64,000 nucleotides of DNA from Cohnella pontilimi (GTDB lineage: Bacteria > Bacillota > Bacilli > Paenibacillales > Paenibacillaceae): the NCBI RefSeq assembly GCF_005049045.1, contig NZ_SUPK01000009.1, positions 62,001 through 126,000 on the forward strand. The letters are read 5' to 3'. The position numbers and the translations under genes are program-made. Below are positions 36,109-45,255 of this stretch, one piece after another. Positions within the stretch are counted from its first letter, which is position 1. Each line of letters begins with the position of its first letter. The notes beneath the pieces are model-generated. The model did no database searches. It was not told where the DNA came from and was given only the letters and a program-made list of their open reading frames with translations.

Positions 36109-36221
36109 CGTTCACCCATAGGCACGCTACGGGGGGAAGCCGGCGGTATTGCACTTTGCATGGCGATGTGGCACACTAAGCAAATGATAAACATGACATG
36201 GAAAAAGGAGTGGCCGGCCGA

Positions 36222-37013
36222 ATGAAACGCGGACTGCTGCGCCTGATGACGGAATTATCATCCCGAAAATTCGTTTCCCGGATGGCGGGTACGCTGGCCA
36301 AATCGGCCTACAGCCGCAGGTTCATCCGCCGTTTTGCCGATACTTACAAAATCGATGTTCATGAAGCCGAGAAGAAGCTGGAAGAATATACATCGCTGAA
36401 CGAGTTTTTCACCCGCAGGCTGAAAACCGGGAGCCGGACGGTCGACCCCGCCCCGGAAGCTCTCGTGAGTCCCGTGGATGCGAAAATCGCCTCCTGCGGA
36501 CCGGTACGGGACGGCCTGCTGCTCCAGGTGAAAGGCCAGGATTATACGCTTGACGAACTGCTGAACGGTTCGCCGAGGGTCGCGCATTATCGCCACGGTT
36601 ATTATTGGGTGCTCTATCTAAGCCCGACGGATTATCACCGGATCCACTCCCCATGCGACGGGGATGTGGTCGAGAGCGAGCATATGCCGGGCCGGGTTTA
36701 CCCGGTGAACGAATTCGGACTGACCCACATGCGCAGGGTATTATCCCGCAACGAACGATTGGTGACATACATACGCCACGATAAAGGCGAGCTGGCGATG
36801 GTGAAGGTCGGAGCCTTGAACGTCAGCAGCATCCGCTATGTGGAGCCTCTGCCGAAAATGTTGTCTCGCGGAGACGAACTGGCCTATTTTGAATTCGGGT
36901 CCACGGTGGTGCTGCTTACGGAAGACGGAACCTTCGACCCGCGGACGGATTTGAAAGCCGGAGACCGTGTCCGAATGGGCCAAAGGCTCGGCACGCTGAC
37001 AACCAAATCCTGA
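36222..37013 (+). CDS. psd: Phosphatidylserine decarboxylase proenzyme
   Basis: Makes phosphatidylethanolamine from phosphatidylserine at the membrane; the proenzyme cuts itself to form a pyruvoyl cofactor. 263 residues. Seen: SLNEFFTRRLK near the start, VSPVDAKI, LSPTDYHRIHSPCDG (metal and substrate region), and the self-cleavage site EFGSTVVLL near residue 222, where the serine becomes pyruvate; FGS replaces the common LGS. The ATG at 36222 has AAGGAG 11 bases upstream. No pssA is next to it, unlike in B. subtilis. It is divergent from the giant repeat gene. Confidence 0.94.
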   Translation: MKRGLLRLMTELSSRKFVSRMAGTLAKSAYSRRFIRRFADTYKIDVHEAEKKLEEYTSLNEFFTRRLKTGSRTVDPAPEALVSPVDAKIASCGPVRDGLLLQVKGQDYTLDELLNGSPRVAHYRHGYYWVLYLSPTDYHRIHSPCDGDVVESEHMPGRVYPVNEFGLTHMRRVLSRNERLVTYIRHDKGELAMVKVGALNVSSIRYVEPLPKMLSRGDELAYFEFGSTVVLLTEDGTFDPRTDLKAGDRVRMGQRLGTLTTKS

Positions 37014-37021
37014 TAAAGCGA

Positions 37022-37060
37022 AACGCCCGAGTTCCTTCAACAGGAATTCGGGCGTTTTTA
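37022..37060 (+). terminator. Intrinsic terminator of psd
   Basis: AACGCCCGA pairs with TCGGGCGTT, extended by an inner GTTCCT/AGGAAT stem, followed by a T-rich tract 9 bases past the psd stop. Confidence 0.88.
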
Positions 37061-37074
37061 TATAGCGGCATCCT

Positions 37075-37860
37075 TCATCGAATTTCCGAAGGACTTTTGC
37101 CGGTGTACTGTTTGAATTGGCGGCTGAAAAAGAAAATGTCCCGGTACCCGAGCGCGTCGGCTACCTCGGTGACGTTCATCCCGCCGTGCGTGAGCAGATG
37201 TTGCGCCCGCTCGATGCGTGTACGAATCATGTAGGTCTGGACCGACATGCCGATCAGCTCTTTGAACTTGATCGCAAAATATCGCGGCGACAACCCCGCT
37301 CTGGCCGCCAAGTCGTCGACCCGGTGAGAGGTGCCGGCATGCTGGCGAATGTAGTTGGCGATCTCGTGAATGCTTTCCGTCAGCTGGTTGCTCGCCTTGC
37401 GTTCGACCGGCTCTTCCCGGTCGTGACGCAGCAGATGGATGACGAGCTGCTTCAAAATGAGCCGCGCTTCCTCCTCCGCGGCGAACGTCCGGACAAGGAA
37501 CAGACGAACGTACCGGGCCAGCAAAAACTCGAAATCGTACGGATCTTCAATCACGCGGTAAGATTCCGGCACCATATCGACAGGCTCGGAGACATCAAAA
37601 TGAATATAGGTAAGCACCAGCGGCTTTTGGGGATTGTGCGTGGCGCTTGTATGATCGCCGGGACGGAACAGGAAGCAGCTCCCTTTGCCGACCGAATACG
37701 GACGGCCGTTGAGCAGCAATTCGCCTTCTCCGCTCCAAACGTAGAACAAATCGTAATTCGCCATCGGTTTTTCCCGCTTCTGCCATTTCCAGCCCGGTTC
37801 GCAGGCGATCTTGGCGAACGCGGGAAGTAACACGAAGGACGACGGCGCCGCGTTCAACAT
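37075..37860 (-). CDS. AraC-family transcriptional regulator with cupin sensor
   Basis: 261 residues. The N-terminal half (about 1-110) is a cupin-like ligand-binding domain (YDLFYVWSGEGELLLNG, then FLFRPGDHTSATH). The C-terminal 100 residues contain the two AraC HTH motifs: VDDLAARAGLSPRYFAIKFK and VTEVADALGYRDIFFFSRQF, ending YTGKSPSEIR. Such regulators in Paenibacillus usually control sugar use, but no sugar transport genes lie nearby. GAGGAGG precedes the ATG. It is divergent from the aminotransferase gene with a 221-base gap, so it may control that gene. Confidence 0.88.
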   Translation of the reverse strand: MLNAAPSSFVLLPAFAKIACEPGWKWQKREKPMANYDLFYVWSGEGELLLNGRPYSVGKGSCFLFRPGDHTSATHNPQKPLVLTYIHFDVSEPVDMVPESYRVIEDPYDFEFLLARYVRLFLVRTFAAEEEARLILKQLVIHLLRHDREEPVERKASNQLTESIHEIANYIRQHAGTSHRVDDLAARAGLSPRYFAIKFKELIGMSVQTYMIRTRIERAQHLLTHGGMNVTEVADALGYRDIFFFSRQFKQYTGKSPSEIR

Positions 37861-37997
37861 CGAATATCCTCCTCAGTTCGACAATCTATGTGATTTCAAT
37901 ATATAAAAAAACCGCGTTTCGGACAATGGCTGTCCCAATTTCCGAAGCACGGTGAAACCGCCGCACGCGAAAGAATCCAATTTTCCCCGGCAATGCC

Positions 37998-38027
37998 ATG
38001 ACGCTCCCCTGCCGGTTCGTGTATAAT
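37998..38027 (+). promoter_or_regulatory. Sigma-A promoter of the aminotransferase gene
   Basis: ATGACG, 18 bases, TATAAT; the start codon follows about 55 bases later. Confidence 0.55.
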
Positions 38028-38081
38028 AGCTCCTGACGACCTCTAGTAGAATCGATATGAACAGGTGGAAGGATGGAGTGC

Positions 38082-39383
38082 ATGAATCCCCTCGCACAGC
38101 AGTTGAACGACACCATTGCCAAGGAGCAGCCCCGTGTATATGAGATGTTGTCGGAGCTGGGCAAAGCGATCTACATGCCGAAAGTCGGCATTTTGAGCCA
38201 ATCCGCGGAAGCGAAACAAAAAGCGAATCTGTATAACGCGACGATCGGCATCGCGACGGAGAACGGGAAGCCGATGCATCTCGGCGTCATCCAGGAAACG
38301 TTATCCGCCTACGATCCGAAAGATCTTTACGAATATGCGCCGCCCGCCGGCAAACCGGAGCTCCGGACCGTGTGGAAAGACAAAATGCTCAAAGAAAACC
38401 CGTCTCTCGAAGGTCACAAAATGAGCCTTCCGATCGTGACGAACGCACTCACCCACGGGCTGAGCATTGTCGCGGATCTGTTCGCCGAGGAAGGCGACGC
38501 CGTCATTTTGCCGGACAAAAATTGGGAAAATTATGAGCTCACGTTCGGCATCCGGCGCGGCGCCGAAATGGTGGAGTATCCGCTGTACAACGCCGACATG
38601 CGGTTCAACGCCGCCGGTTTGCGCGACGCGCTGCTGTCCCGCAAAGGCCGCGGCAAAGCGATCGTGCTGCTGAACTTCCCGAACAATCCGACCGGCTATA
38701 CGCCAGGTGTGGAGGAAGGCCGCGAAATTGTGGCCGCGATTAAGGATGCCGCCGAAGCCGGCATCAACGTGGTGGCCGTCACCGATGACGCCTACTTCGG
38801 CCTGTTTTTCGAAGACTCGCTTCACGAATCGCTGTTCGGACAATTGTGCGGGCTGCATGAACGCGTGCTGCCGATCAAAGTCGACGGCGCCACCAAAGAG
38901 GAATATGTGTGGGGATTCCGTGTCGGGTTTATTACGTACGGAGGAACTTCCGACGCCTGTCTGTCGGCGCTGGAGCAAAAAACGCTGGGCATCATCCGCG
39001 CCACGATCTCGAGCGGCGCCCATCCTTCCCAGACGTTCATTCTGAAAGCTTTGAAATCGCCGGACTTCCCCGCGCAGAAAGAGCAAAAATTCCGCATCAT
39101 GAAGGGCCGCGCCAACCGGGTGAAAGAGCTGCTCGACAGCGGCAAATACGGCGGCGATTGGTCGTATTATCCCTTTAACTCAGGCTACTTCATGTGCCTG
39201 AAGCTGAACGGAGCGAACGCCGAAGCGGTGCGCCAGCGGCTGCTGGAAGCTTACGGCGTCGGAACGATCGCGCTGGGCGAGACCGACCTCCGTGTCGCCT
39301 TCTCCTGTATCGAAGAGCCTCAGTTGGAAGATTTGTACGACCGCATCCATCAGGCGGTACGGGACGTGAAGGCAGGCAAATAG
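38082..39383 (+). CDS. Class I/II PLP-dependent aminotransferase
   Basis: Transfers amino groups with pyridoxal phosphate; substrate is not deducible. 433 residues from ATG 38082 (GGATGGAG upstream; an ATG nine bases earlier has no spacing for a ribosome site). Seen: LNFPNNPTGYTP (the Asn of the aminotransferase fold), TDDAYFGLF (Asp and Tyr that contact the cofactor), DGATKEEYVWGFRVGF with the Schiff-base Lys, and ETDLRVAFSC with the C-terminal carboxylate-binding Arg. The relatively long N-terminus (IGIATENGKPMHL) is like a group of Bacillales enzymes of unassigned substrate. It is divergent to the AraC regulator. Confidence 0.85.
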   Translation: MNPLAQQLNDTIAKEQPRVYEMLSELGKAIYMPKVGILSQSAEAKQKANLYNATIGIATENGKPMHLGVIQETLSAYDPKDLYEYAPPAGKPELRTVWKDKMLKENPSLEGHKMSLPIVTNALTHGLSIVADLFAEEGDAVILPDKNWENYELTFGIRRGAEMVEYPLYNADMRFNAAGLRDALLSRKGRGKAIVLLNFPNNPTGYTPGVEEGREIVAAIKDAAEAGINVVAVTDDAYFGLFFEDSLHESLFGQLCGLHERVLPIKVDGATKEEYVWGFRVGFITYGGTSDACLSALEQKTLGIIRATISSGAHPSQTFILKALKSPDFPAQKEQKFRIMKGRANRVKELLDSGKYGGDWSYYPFNSGYFMCLKLNGANAEAVRQRLLEAYGVGTIALGETDLRVAFSCIEEPQLEDLYDRIHQAVRDVKAGK

Positions 39384-39398
39384 TTGGGACAACAATCA

Positions 39399-39434
39399 AA
39401 GTGCTCCTTCGCCGAAGCGTGGAGCACTTTTTTT
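39399..39434 (+). terminator. Intrinsic terminator of the aminotransferase gene
   Basis: AAGTGCTCC / GGAGCACTT stem with seven T, 16 bases past the stop, just before the convergent ecsB. Confidence 0.88.
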
Positions 39435-39438
39435 GCGT

Positions 39439-40701
39439 TTATTCGTCCTCTTCGTCCCGCGGTTTCGCGATTCGCCGAGGGATCACCCAGCCGTGCCACA
39501 CGCACCCGGCAGCAAGCATGGCGGCGTCGATCCACGAGAACGGCGCTCCGTCAGACAGCGATGCGACCGCCCACAGCAGTAAAGCGGCGGACATGCCCGC
39601 GACCCGGGCGACAGACGCGGCGGCCGGTCTGCGCGCTTCCGGCTCGATCGGCAGCGTATACACGGACAAGGCCCATCTCTGGCTCCGGACCTCAGTCAGT
39701 TGAATGCCGCCGACGAAAAATCCGATGCCCAAGGCCGGCCATACGGCAGCAGGATGTCCGGACGCCGACAGCATCAGGAAGGCGATGAGGAGAACCCACC
39801 GGACAAACGCGCCGAATGTATCCCCGCGGCTGAAGGTTTTGGCGTACAGGTAGCGCCAGGCCGCTTGCCGGCTCCACGACAGCCGGTCCGCGAGCCATGC
39901 CGCCCACGGGCGGCGTGCCGGCCGGGACTCGGCGGAAGGAACGTCCACGAACCAGCCGAGGAACCGGCTCCACCCGCGCTGCACCGCTTGCTCTTCCTCG
40001 ATCAGCTTACTCCAAGGTAACGCGTATTGCTGGGGGAGTTTCCAGCATAGCGTGACGATCGTCACCGATAGCACCGAAAAGACGAGCGCCGGCCCCATCG
40101 GTCCGAGCAGCAGCGCAGCTACGCAAGCAAGAGTCACAACACAACGCAGCAGCAGAAGAGCAATCCTTCTCGACCGGTACACCGTCCGTCTCTCCTGCCA
40201 AGCCCCGTAAGCATTCCAACCCCCCAGAGCCGCAAAGATCAGCCCGATGAGCCAAAGAGACCTGCCTGAAGCCGCAGCTGCTGTGGCCGGTGCTCGCACA
40301 TAAATTGGAACCAAGATCAAATAAACCGCCAAAACGCGAAAAACACCGGCCTGAATGCTTCGCTTCAAAGCCGGCTGTATATATTGCCGTAATACGGCGG
40401 TCTCCATCGCCAGCAGAAATACCGGATCCGCCGGCCGTAAATAAGTTCGGAGCGGAGCCCGAACGGCAGCCAACGCGACGGCGATCGCACCGATGACGCC
40501 GATCGGATACGAAGCCGGCACTTCGCGCAGCAGCTCGGTATAGAAGATGACGAAAGCAAACAAAATGGCGGACACCGCAAGACCGAAGCCGCTTTGGAAG
40601 ACGTACCGGAAATAAGGGAACGTTTCCGCCCGGAACGCGGCCTCGCGGCTCCGTTTCAGCCCGTGCAGAAACACGCCCTTTTCCCCGTCCCGATCAGACA
40701 C
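39439..40701 (-). CDS. ecsB: ABC transporter permease EcsB
   Basis: Membrane half of the EcsAB transporter, which in Bacillus affects protein secretion, intramembrane proteolysis by RasP and exoenzyme production. 420 residues from GTG 40701. A cytosolic N-terminus (FLHGLKRSREAAF) is followed by about eight hydrophobic segments and a Pro/Arg-rich loop (around residues 265-285). The GTG overlaps the end of ecsA by eight bases, the usual coupling for this pair. The sequence is rather diverged from B. subtilis; assignment rests on context, size and membrane layout. Confidence 0.82.
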   Translation of the reverse strand: MSDRDGEKGVFLHGLKRSREAAFRAETFPYFRYVFQSGFGLAVSAILFAFVIFYTELLREVPASYPIGVIGAIAVALAAVRAPLRTYLRPADPVFLLAMETAVLRQYIQPALKRSIQAGVFRVLAVYLILVPIYVRAPATAAAASGRSLWLIGLIFAALGGWNAYGAWQERRTVYRSRRIALLLLRCVVTLACVAALLLGPMGPALVFSVLSVTIVTLCWKLPQQYALPWSKLIEEEQAVQRGWSRFLGWFVDVPSAESRPARRPWAAWLADRLSWSRQAAWRYLYAKTFSRGDTFGAFVRWVLLIAFLMLSASGHPAAVWPALGIGFFVGGIQLTEVRSQRWALSVYTLPIEPEARRPAAASVARVAGMSAALLLWAVASLSDGAPFSWIDAAMLAAGCVWHGWVIPRRIAKPRDEEDE

Positions 40702-41491
40702 CCGGCGTTCCCCCTTCTCCCGTTCGCTGCTCGGCCGCGAGCACCAGCGCTTCGAAGGCGTCGTCCAGAGAGGCCTCGCCTTCCGGATATCCCGCCGCAC
40801 GCTTCACGTCCGACGCCGTTCCCTGAGCCACAATACGTCCGCGGTGAAGCACGATGAGCCGGTTCGCATGCCGCTCCAACGCCGGCAGAATATGCGAGCT
40901 GAGCAGAATCGCACATCCCCGCTTGCGGGCATCCTCCAGCGCGGACAACAAGCCGCGGATCGCCAGCGGGTCCAGGCCGAGCAGCGGTTCATCGATAATG
41001 AGCAGCGGCGGCGATACGAGCAGTGCGTTCATCAGCATCGTCTTTTGCTTCATGCCTTTGGACAGCGTGTCGGGAAGCGCGTCCAGCGCGTCCGTCATTC
41101 GGAAATCCCGCGCAAGGTCTGCCGCTCTCCGCTCTGCCGTTTCGCGCTCTATAGCGTAAGCTGTCGCGGTAAATCTCAAATGCTCCCGAACCGTCAAATG
41201 GGAGAACAGCACCGGCTGCTCCGGCACATAGGCGCAAGATTGGCGGTAACGTTCCCTGTCTTCCGTCAGCGTCACGCCGCATACGCGAACCTCCCCTTTC
41301 TGCGGCGTCATCAAGCCGAGCACATGCCGGATGGCCGTGCTTTTTCCCGCGCCGTTCAGTCCGATCAGCCCGACCATTTCCCCCTCGCGGACTTCGAAGG
41401 ATACATCGTGCAGCACCGGACTTCTCAAGCTGTAACCGCCCGTGAGCCCTGTAACCCGAAGAGCGGGAACCTGTTGCGACACTTCAGCCAA
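40694..41491 (-). CDS. ecsA: ABC transporter ATP-binding protein EcsA
   Basis: ATPase of the EcsAB transporter. 265 residues from TTG 41491 (GGGGAG six bases upstream). Seen: Walker A GLNGAGKST near residue 45, Q-loop region YVPEQPVLF, signature LSKGMKQK near residue 138 (the Ecs form of LSGGQ), Walker B LLIIDEPLLGLD and the switch His in LSSHIL. It is followed immediately by ecsB. HIT, which adjoins ecsA in B. subtilis, is missing here. Confidence 0.9.
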   Translation of the reverse strand: MAEVSQQVPALRVTGLTGGYSLRSPVLHDVSFEVREGEMVGLIGLNGAGKSTAIRHVLGLMTPQKGEVRVCGVTLTEDRERYRQSCAYVPEQPVLFSHLTVREHLRFTATAYAIERETAERRAADLARDFRMTDALDALPDTLSKGMKQKTMLMNALLVSPPLLIIDEPLLGLDPLAIRGLLSALEDARKRGCAILLSSHILPALERHANRLIVLHRGRIVAQGTASDVKRAAGYPEGEASLDDAFEALVLAAEQRTGEGGTPGV

Positions 41492-41529
41492 TACCGTCTC
41501 CCCTTTCCATTGGTACAACCGTCCATTCC

Positions 41530-41559
41530 ATTATAGCGATTCGAAACGGCGGGCTCCAA
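41530..41559 (-). promoter_or_regulatory. Sigma-A promoter of ecsAB
   Basis: TTGGAG, 18 bases, TATAAT on the minus strand, about 40 bases upstream of the ecsA TTG. Confidence 0.5.
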
Positions 41560-41573
41560 CGCGGTCCGGAGCA

Positions 41574-41608
41574 AATGAAAAGGCATCCTCCCGTCCGGGA
41601 GGATGCCT
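41574..41608 (-). terminator. Intrinsic terminator of the SLH gene at 41.6-42.8 kb
   Basis: Perfect 12-bp stem AGGCATCCTCCC / GGGAGGATGCCT with a 4-base loop and TTTTCATTT after it on the minus strand. Confidence 0.9.
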
Positions 41609-41632
41609 GGGTAAAATGAAAATGACGGCTTA

Positions 41633-42835
41633 TTATTGAGGCAGCACTTGAATCTTGGTGACGAGGTTGTTCTCGATGGTGAGCACGACATTGGCATTCG
41701 CAGCCAGCGTACCCTCGATCACAACGTTCGCCGCGACGTTGTACACAATCGTCGTAGGCGTACCGTTCACATCTTTGGACAGAGACAGCGTAGCGACGCC
41801 TGTGCCGTTCGTGTTCAAGGTAAATTGGTTCACTTTACCGACATCCGTGGAAGTCACCGGTGCAGGCGCCGGAGTTTGGCCGGCTTTGGTCACTTCAATG
41901 AAGATGACTTTGCCGTCCACGACGCGGAGCCACAGCTGATCGCCGGCTTGCAGAGCGGCAGCCGCAACTTTGACGCCGTTACGGAAAACAAAGACATCGG
42001 CGTTCAATGTCAAATTAACGACCGTGTTGTCGGCTTTCTTCACGGAGAGAGTTCCGTTGGCGTTCGTTTGAACGACGCCTTGAACAACTCCGTCTTTTTG
42101 TTCCTGTCCCGGGAGCTGGAGACCGACCTTGGACAAAATGGCGGACAGTTCTGCACGGGTTACCGGCTTGTTCGGCTGGAAAGTGCGGTCGGTGTAACCG
42201 GAGACCAAACCTTTTTCGATGGCGACAGCCACATAACCGACGGAACCGGCAGGAATCTGCTTCGCATCGCGGAACGGCAATTGCACGTTCATTTTCGCTT
42301 TAGCTTCCTCATCCAGCTTCAGCGCTTTCACAAGAAGTACGGACGCCCACAAGCGGGAAGCCGGTTTTTCACCTTGAATCTCCTTCTCGTATTCGCTGAA
42401 CAAATCGTGTTCGAGAGCAACTTTCACATAGCCAGCCGCTTGCGGAAATTTCTTTTTGAACTCTTTGAAATCTTTAAAGTTCAACTTCGCGTTGACGTTT
42501 TCCGGCTTCTCCGCTTCCGCGCCGAGTCCGAGCATCCGAACGGCGGAAATGATCGTTTCCAGACGGGTCACTTTGTTATTCGGCTTAAAGCTGCCGTCCA
42601 CATACCCTTTGAACACGTCATTCGCCACGAGACGGATAATGAACTTATAAGCCCACTGATTCTCGTTCAAATCTTTGAAGTTGAAATTGTATTGGACTTT
42701 TACTTTGCCTTTGCCGTGATCGTCATCGCGATCTTTCGCGGAAGCGGCCAATCCTGTAGCGCTGCCGGCCAACATGCTGAGAGCCACCGTTGCGACAGCC
42801 GTTTTTCTCCAAGCGGGAACCTTCTTTTGCGACAT
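41633..42835 (-). CDS. Exported SLH-domain protein with C-terminal beta domain
   Basis: 400 residues with signal peptide (about 1-32, cleavage near GLAASA). Three SLH repeats: FKDLNENQWAYKFIIRLV with GYVDGSFKPNNKVTRLE (about 53-100), a degenerate one starting FKDFKEFKKKFPQAAGYVKV (about 118-175), and FRDAKQIPAGSVGYVAVAIEKG with GYTDRTFQPNKPVTRAEL (about 188-240). The C-terminal 150 residues form a repetitive beta domain with many Asn and Val. It should bind secondary wall polymer on the cell surface. AAAGGAG lies before the ATG. No clear promoter was found in the 124 bases after the helicase gene. Confidence 0.9.
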   Translation of the reverse strand: MSQKKVPAWRKTAVATVALSMLAGSATGLAASAKDRDDDHGKGKVKVQYNFNFKDLNENQWAYKFIIRLVANDVFKGYVDGSFKPNNKVTRLETIISAVRMLGLGAEAEKPENVNAKLNFKDFKEFKKKFPQAAGYVKVALEHDLFSEYEKEIQGEKPASRLWASVLLVKALKLDEEAKAKMNVQLPFRDAKQIPAGSVGYVAVAIEKGLVSGYTDRTFQPNKPVTRAELSAILSKVGLQLPGQEQKDGVVQGVVQTNANGTLSVKKADNTVVNLTLNADVFVFRNGVKVAAAALQAGDQLWLRVVDGKVIFIEVTKAGQTPAPAPVTSTDVGKVNQFTLNTNGTGVATLSLSKDVNGTPTTIVYNVAANVVIEGTLAANANVVLTIENNLVTKIQVLPQ

Positions 42836-42959
42836 GAGAATTTTCCACTCCTTTGTCCTTTTTCACGGTTTTGAACCGTACGCCTATAGGATTCGGGTGG
42901 AAAATCCGGTTTCGGTGGGTATGCCTGCATTTTTGAGACCGGGGGACTAGAAGCTTGTG

Positions 42960-44381
42960 CTAATTCGTGTCCGAAGGAGGACCTGCTTCCCGTTTCTGTT
43001 TCAGCCAACGGGGCGCTCCTTTGTTCTTCAAGTCCCGCGTACGGTCCGCTTTCCCTTTCGCTTTCGCGGACGGACCATTGGCAGCCTTGGTCCCAGGTTT
43101 GCTTGGCGTACCGGCCGCCGCTGATTTGCGCTGGGGGGCGCTTGCCGGCTTTACCGGCTTTACCGGCTTTACCGGCTCTCCGCGGGAATGGCCGTTCTTT
43201 CGGCCTCTTGCCTCTTCCGCTTCTTCCGGAGAATACAGTCGGCCCCCGAAGAACGTTTTGGGCGCCATCTCGATCCCCAGCTGCTTGGACAATTTATCGA
43301 CAATAAAACGTTCTTGCGGAGTGATCAGCGTAATCGATACGCCTTCCTTCCCCATGCGGCCGGTCCGGCCCGCTCGATGAACGTAATGGTCTGCGTCAAG
43401 CGCAGGCTCGAATTGAATGACCAGGGGAAGACCCGGCACATCCAGGCCTCTGGCCGCGAGATCCGTCGCGATCAACAGGGCGGTCTTGCCCGAGCGGAAC
43501 CGGCCAAGCGCCTGCCCTCTCTCCCTTCCCGGCGTATCTCCGTACAACGTATCCACCATGACGCCTTCGTATTTCAGCTTGGATGCCAGCTCACCGATTT
43601 TCTCGATATCGTTCAAAAAAAGCAGCGCCGGCTTCATCCGGAGATGGTGCACCAGACGGCGGACGAGATCGATTTTGTCCCTTCTGTCGCTTACCAGATA
43701 CCAGTGCCGGATCGTCGAAGGCAATCCTTCCCCGCCCTCTTGCGATTCCTCGGCGCTGGTTTCGGCAGGCTCCTTCATCCACTGCCGTTCGGCTTCTTTC
43801 ATCGCGTCCGACCGGGTGGCGGATACGAAGATCGTCTGGCGTTCCTTGGCACATTGCCTCAGCAGACGCTCCACATCCTTTTTGCCGCCCAGCGAGAAAA
43901 CGCGGTCGGTCTCGTCCACCACCACATGGCGGACATTCGGCAGTACCAGCTTTTTGAGCGATACGACTTCCATGATTCGTCCGGGGGTTCCGACGACAAG
44001 CGCCGGCTTCGTTTTCATCCGGTCAAGCTGACGGGACAAAGAGGCGCCTCCGATCAGCGCCACGGTTTTGATACCGAGCGGCGTGCCGTACGTTTCCGCT
44101 TCCCGCACGATCTGCATGGCCAACTCCTGCGTCGGCGCGAGCACGACGGCTTGCGTCTCGCGGCGCTCGGGGTTCAGCCGCTGCAAGACCGGGAGCAAAT
44201 AGGCGAGCGTCTTCCCTGTACCGGTAGGGGATACGATGATGCTGTCCCGTCCGTTCAGGATGGGAGGAATGGCTTGCGTCTGAACGGGGCTTGGGGCGGT
44301 AATGCCGGACTGAGACAACGTCTCGGCCAGCTGCGGCGTGATTCCTAACCCCTCGAATGTATGTAAAGGTTGTGTTGGCAT
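42960..44381 (-). CDS. DEAD-box RNA helicase (DETD variant)
   Basis: ATP-dependent RNA-remodelling enzyme. 473 residues. Seen: Q-motif region, Walker A SPTGTGKT near residue 52, PTQELA, GG, TPGR, DETD in place of DEAD near residue 155, SAT near 190, then the second RecA domain with LIATDLAARGLDV and HRAGRTGR. After about residue 385 comes a basic tail with VKPVKPVKPA and Lys/Gly-rich sequence, typical of non-specific RNA binding. It resembles the B. subtilis YfmL/CshC group involved in ribosome assembly. GGAG is placed well upstream of the ATG. The next gene upstream ends 17 bases away on the same strand. Confidence 0.9.
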   Translation of the reverse strand: MPTQPLHTFEGLGITPQLAETLSQSGITAPSPVQTQAIPPILNGRDSIIVSPTGTGKTLAYLLPVLQRLNPERRETQAVVLAPTQELAMQIVREAETYGTPLGIKTVALIGGASLSRQLDRMKTKPALVVGTPGRIMEVVSLKKLVLPNVRHVVVDETDRVFSLGGKKDVERLLRQCAKERQTIFVSATRSDAMKEAERQWMKEPAETSAEESQEGGEGLPSTIRHWYLVSDRRDKIDLVRRLVHHLRMKPALLFLNDIEKIGELASKLKYEGVMVDTLYGDTPGRERGQALGRFRSGKTALLIATDLAARGLDVPGLPLVIQFEPALDADHYVHRAGRTGRMGKEGVSITLITPQERFIVDKLSKQLGIEMAPKTFFGGRLYSPEEAEEARGRKNGHSRGEPVKPVKPVKPASAPQRKSAAAGTPSKPGTKAANGPSAKAKGKADRTRDLKNKGAPRWLKQKREAGPPSDTN

Positions 44382-44398
44382 CGATCTTACTCCTTCCG

Positions 44399-45181
44399 TT
44401 ATTTCTTATTCAGCAGCCGTGCGGCCGCCGCTTCCGTCCACCGGGGGAAAGTCCGGCGAATGCGAACGCCCGCGGAAGCCAGCCACGGCAAATCTTTCTC
44501 GGCGATACGGCGTTCCATGACGGTCACGATCGCGCGGGCTACTTTCTCTGCAGGCATCATGATCCATGCGACGTTGCGGGCGTATGTCCCTTCCAGATCG
44601 GCACGGTCAAAGAAAGGGGTGTCGGTCGGCCCCGGATTGACGGCGGACACGAGAATTCCGGTGCCCCGCAGCTCTTGCCGCAGCGCGTCGGTGAGGCCGA
44701 GTACGGCATGCTTCGTAGCGGAATACGCGGTGGATTTGGCCGACCCGATTTTGCCCGCAATGGAAGCGACGTTGACGATATGCCCTTGCCCCGCCTTCAC
44801 CATGTAGGGAAGCACCGCTTTGCAGCAGCGCACGACGCCCATGTAGTTCACATCCATCATAACCTGAAAATGCTCCAGCGAAGCGTCGGCAAAAGGGATG
44901 AACTCTCCGTAACCGGCATTATTCAACAGGATGTCCAATCTTCCGAATCGTTCGTGGATGGCGGCGGCGACCCGCTGCACCTGTTCCATATCCGTCACAT
45001 CCATCGGATAAATAGCGTGCTCTCCCGGCATTTCCGAGGACAACGCCTTCAGCTTGTCGACCGACCTTGCGGTGAGAACGGGAATCGCCCCTTTGGCGGT
45101 CAATAGCCGCGCAGCCGCCGCCCCGATGCCGCTGGACGCCCCGGTGATGAGCACCACCCGGCCTTTCAGCGATATTTTCAT
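44399..45181 (-). CDS. Short-chain dehydrogenase/reductase (YqjQ-like)
   Basis: NAD(P)-dependent oxidoreductase of unknown substrate. 260 residues from ATG 45181 (GGAGG seven bases upstream). Seen: LITGASSGIGAAAAR cofactor motif near residue 10, NNAGYGEF near 85, catalytic Ser in VNVASIAGKIG, and YSATKHAVLG with the Tyr and Lys. PGPTDTPFF follows. The C-terminus (VRIRRTFPRWTEAAAARLLN) resembles the DHRS7-type or YqjQ group, some of which are membrane-associated. Its stop lies 17 bases before the helicase start. Confidence 0.88.
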   Translation of the reverse strand: MKISLKGRVVLITGASSGIGAAAARLLTAKGAIPVLTARSVDKLKALSSEMPGEHAIYPMDVTDMEQVQRVAAAIHERFGRLDILLNNAGYGEFIPFADASLEHFQVMMDVNYMGVVRCCKAVLPYMVKAGQGHIVNVASIAGKIGSAKSTAYSATKHAVLGLTDALRQELRGTGILVSAVNPGPTDTPFFDRADLEGTYARNVAWIMMPAEKVARAIVTVMERRIAEKDLPWLASAGVRIRRTFPRWTEAAAARLLNKK

Positions 45182-45197
45182 TCGTCGTTCCTCCAAT

Positions 45198-45221
45198 GAA
45201 AAAAGCCCCGGAAGGGGGCAT
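45198..45221 (-). terminator. Terminator between cheX and the dehydrogenase gene
   Basis: GCCCCCTTCCGGGGC followed by six T on the minus strand, 35 bases past the cheX stop; it also lies in the leader of the dehydrogenase gene. Confidence 0.7.
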
Positions 45222-45255
45222 ATTTTTCCTTTATCGTTATTATATCAGTTTCGGA

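Noticed and set aside
42836-42959. A riboswitch in front of the SLH gene at 42.8 kb.
   Set aside because: Only a short ACGGTT/AACCGT hairpin was seen; no known riboswitch motif and no terminator pair.
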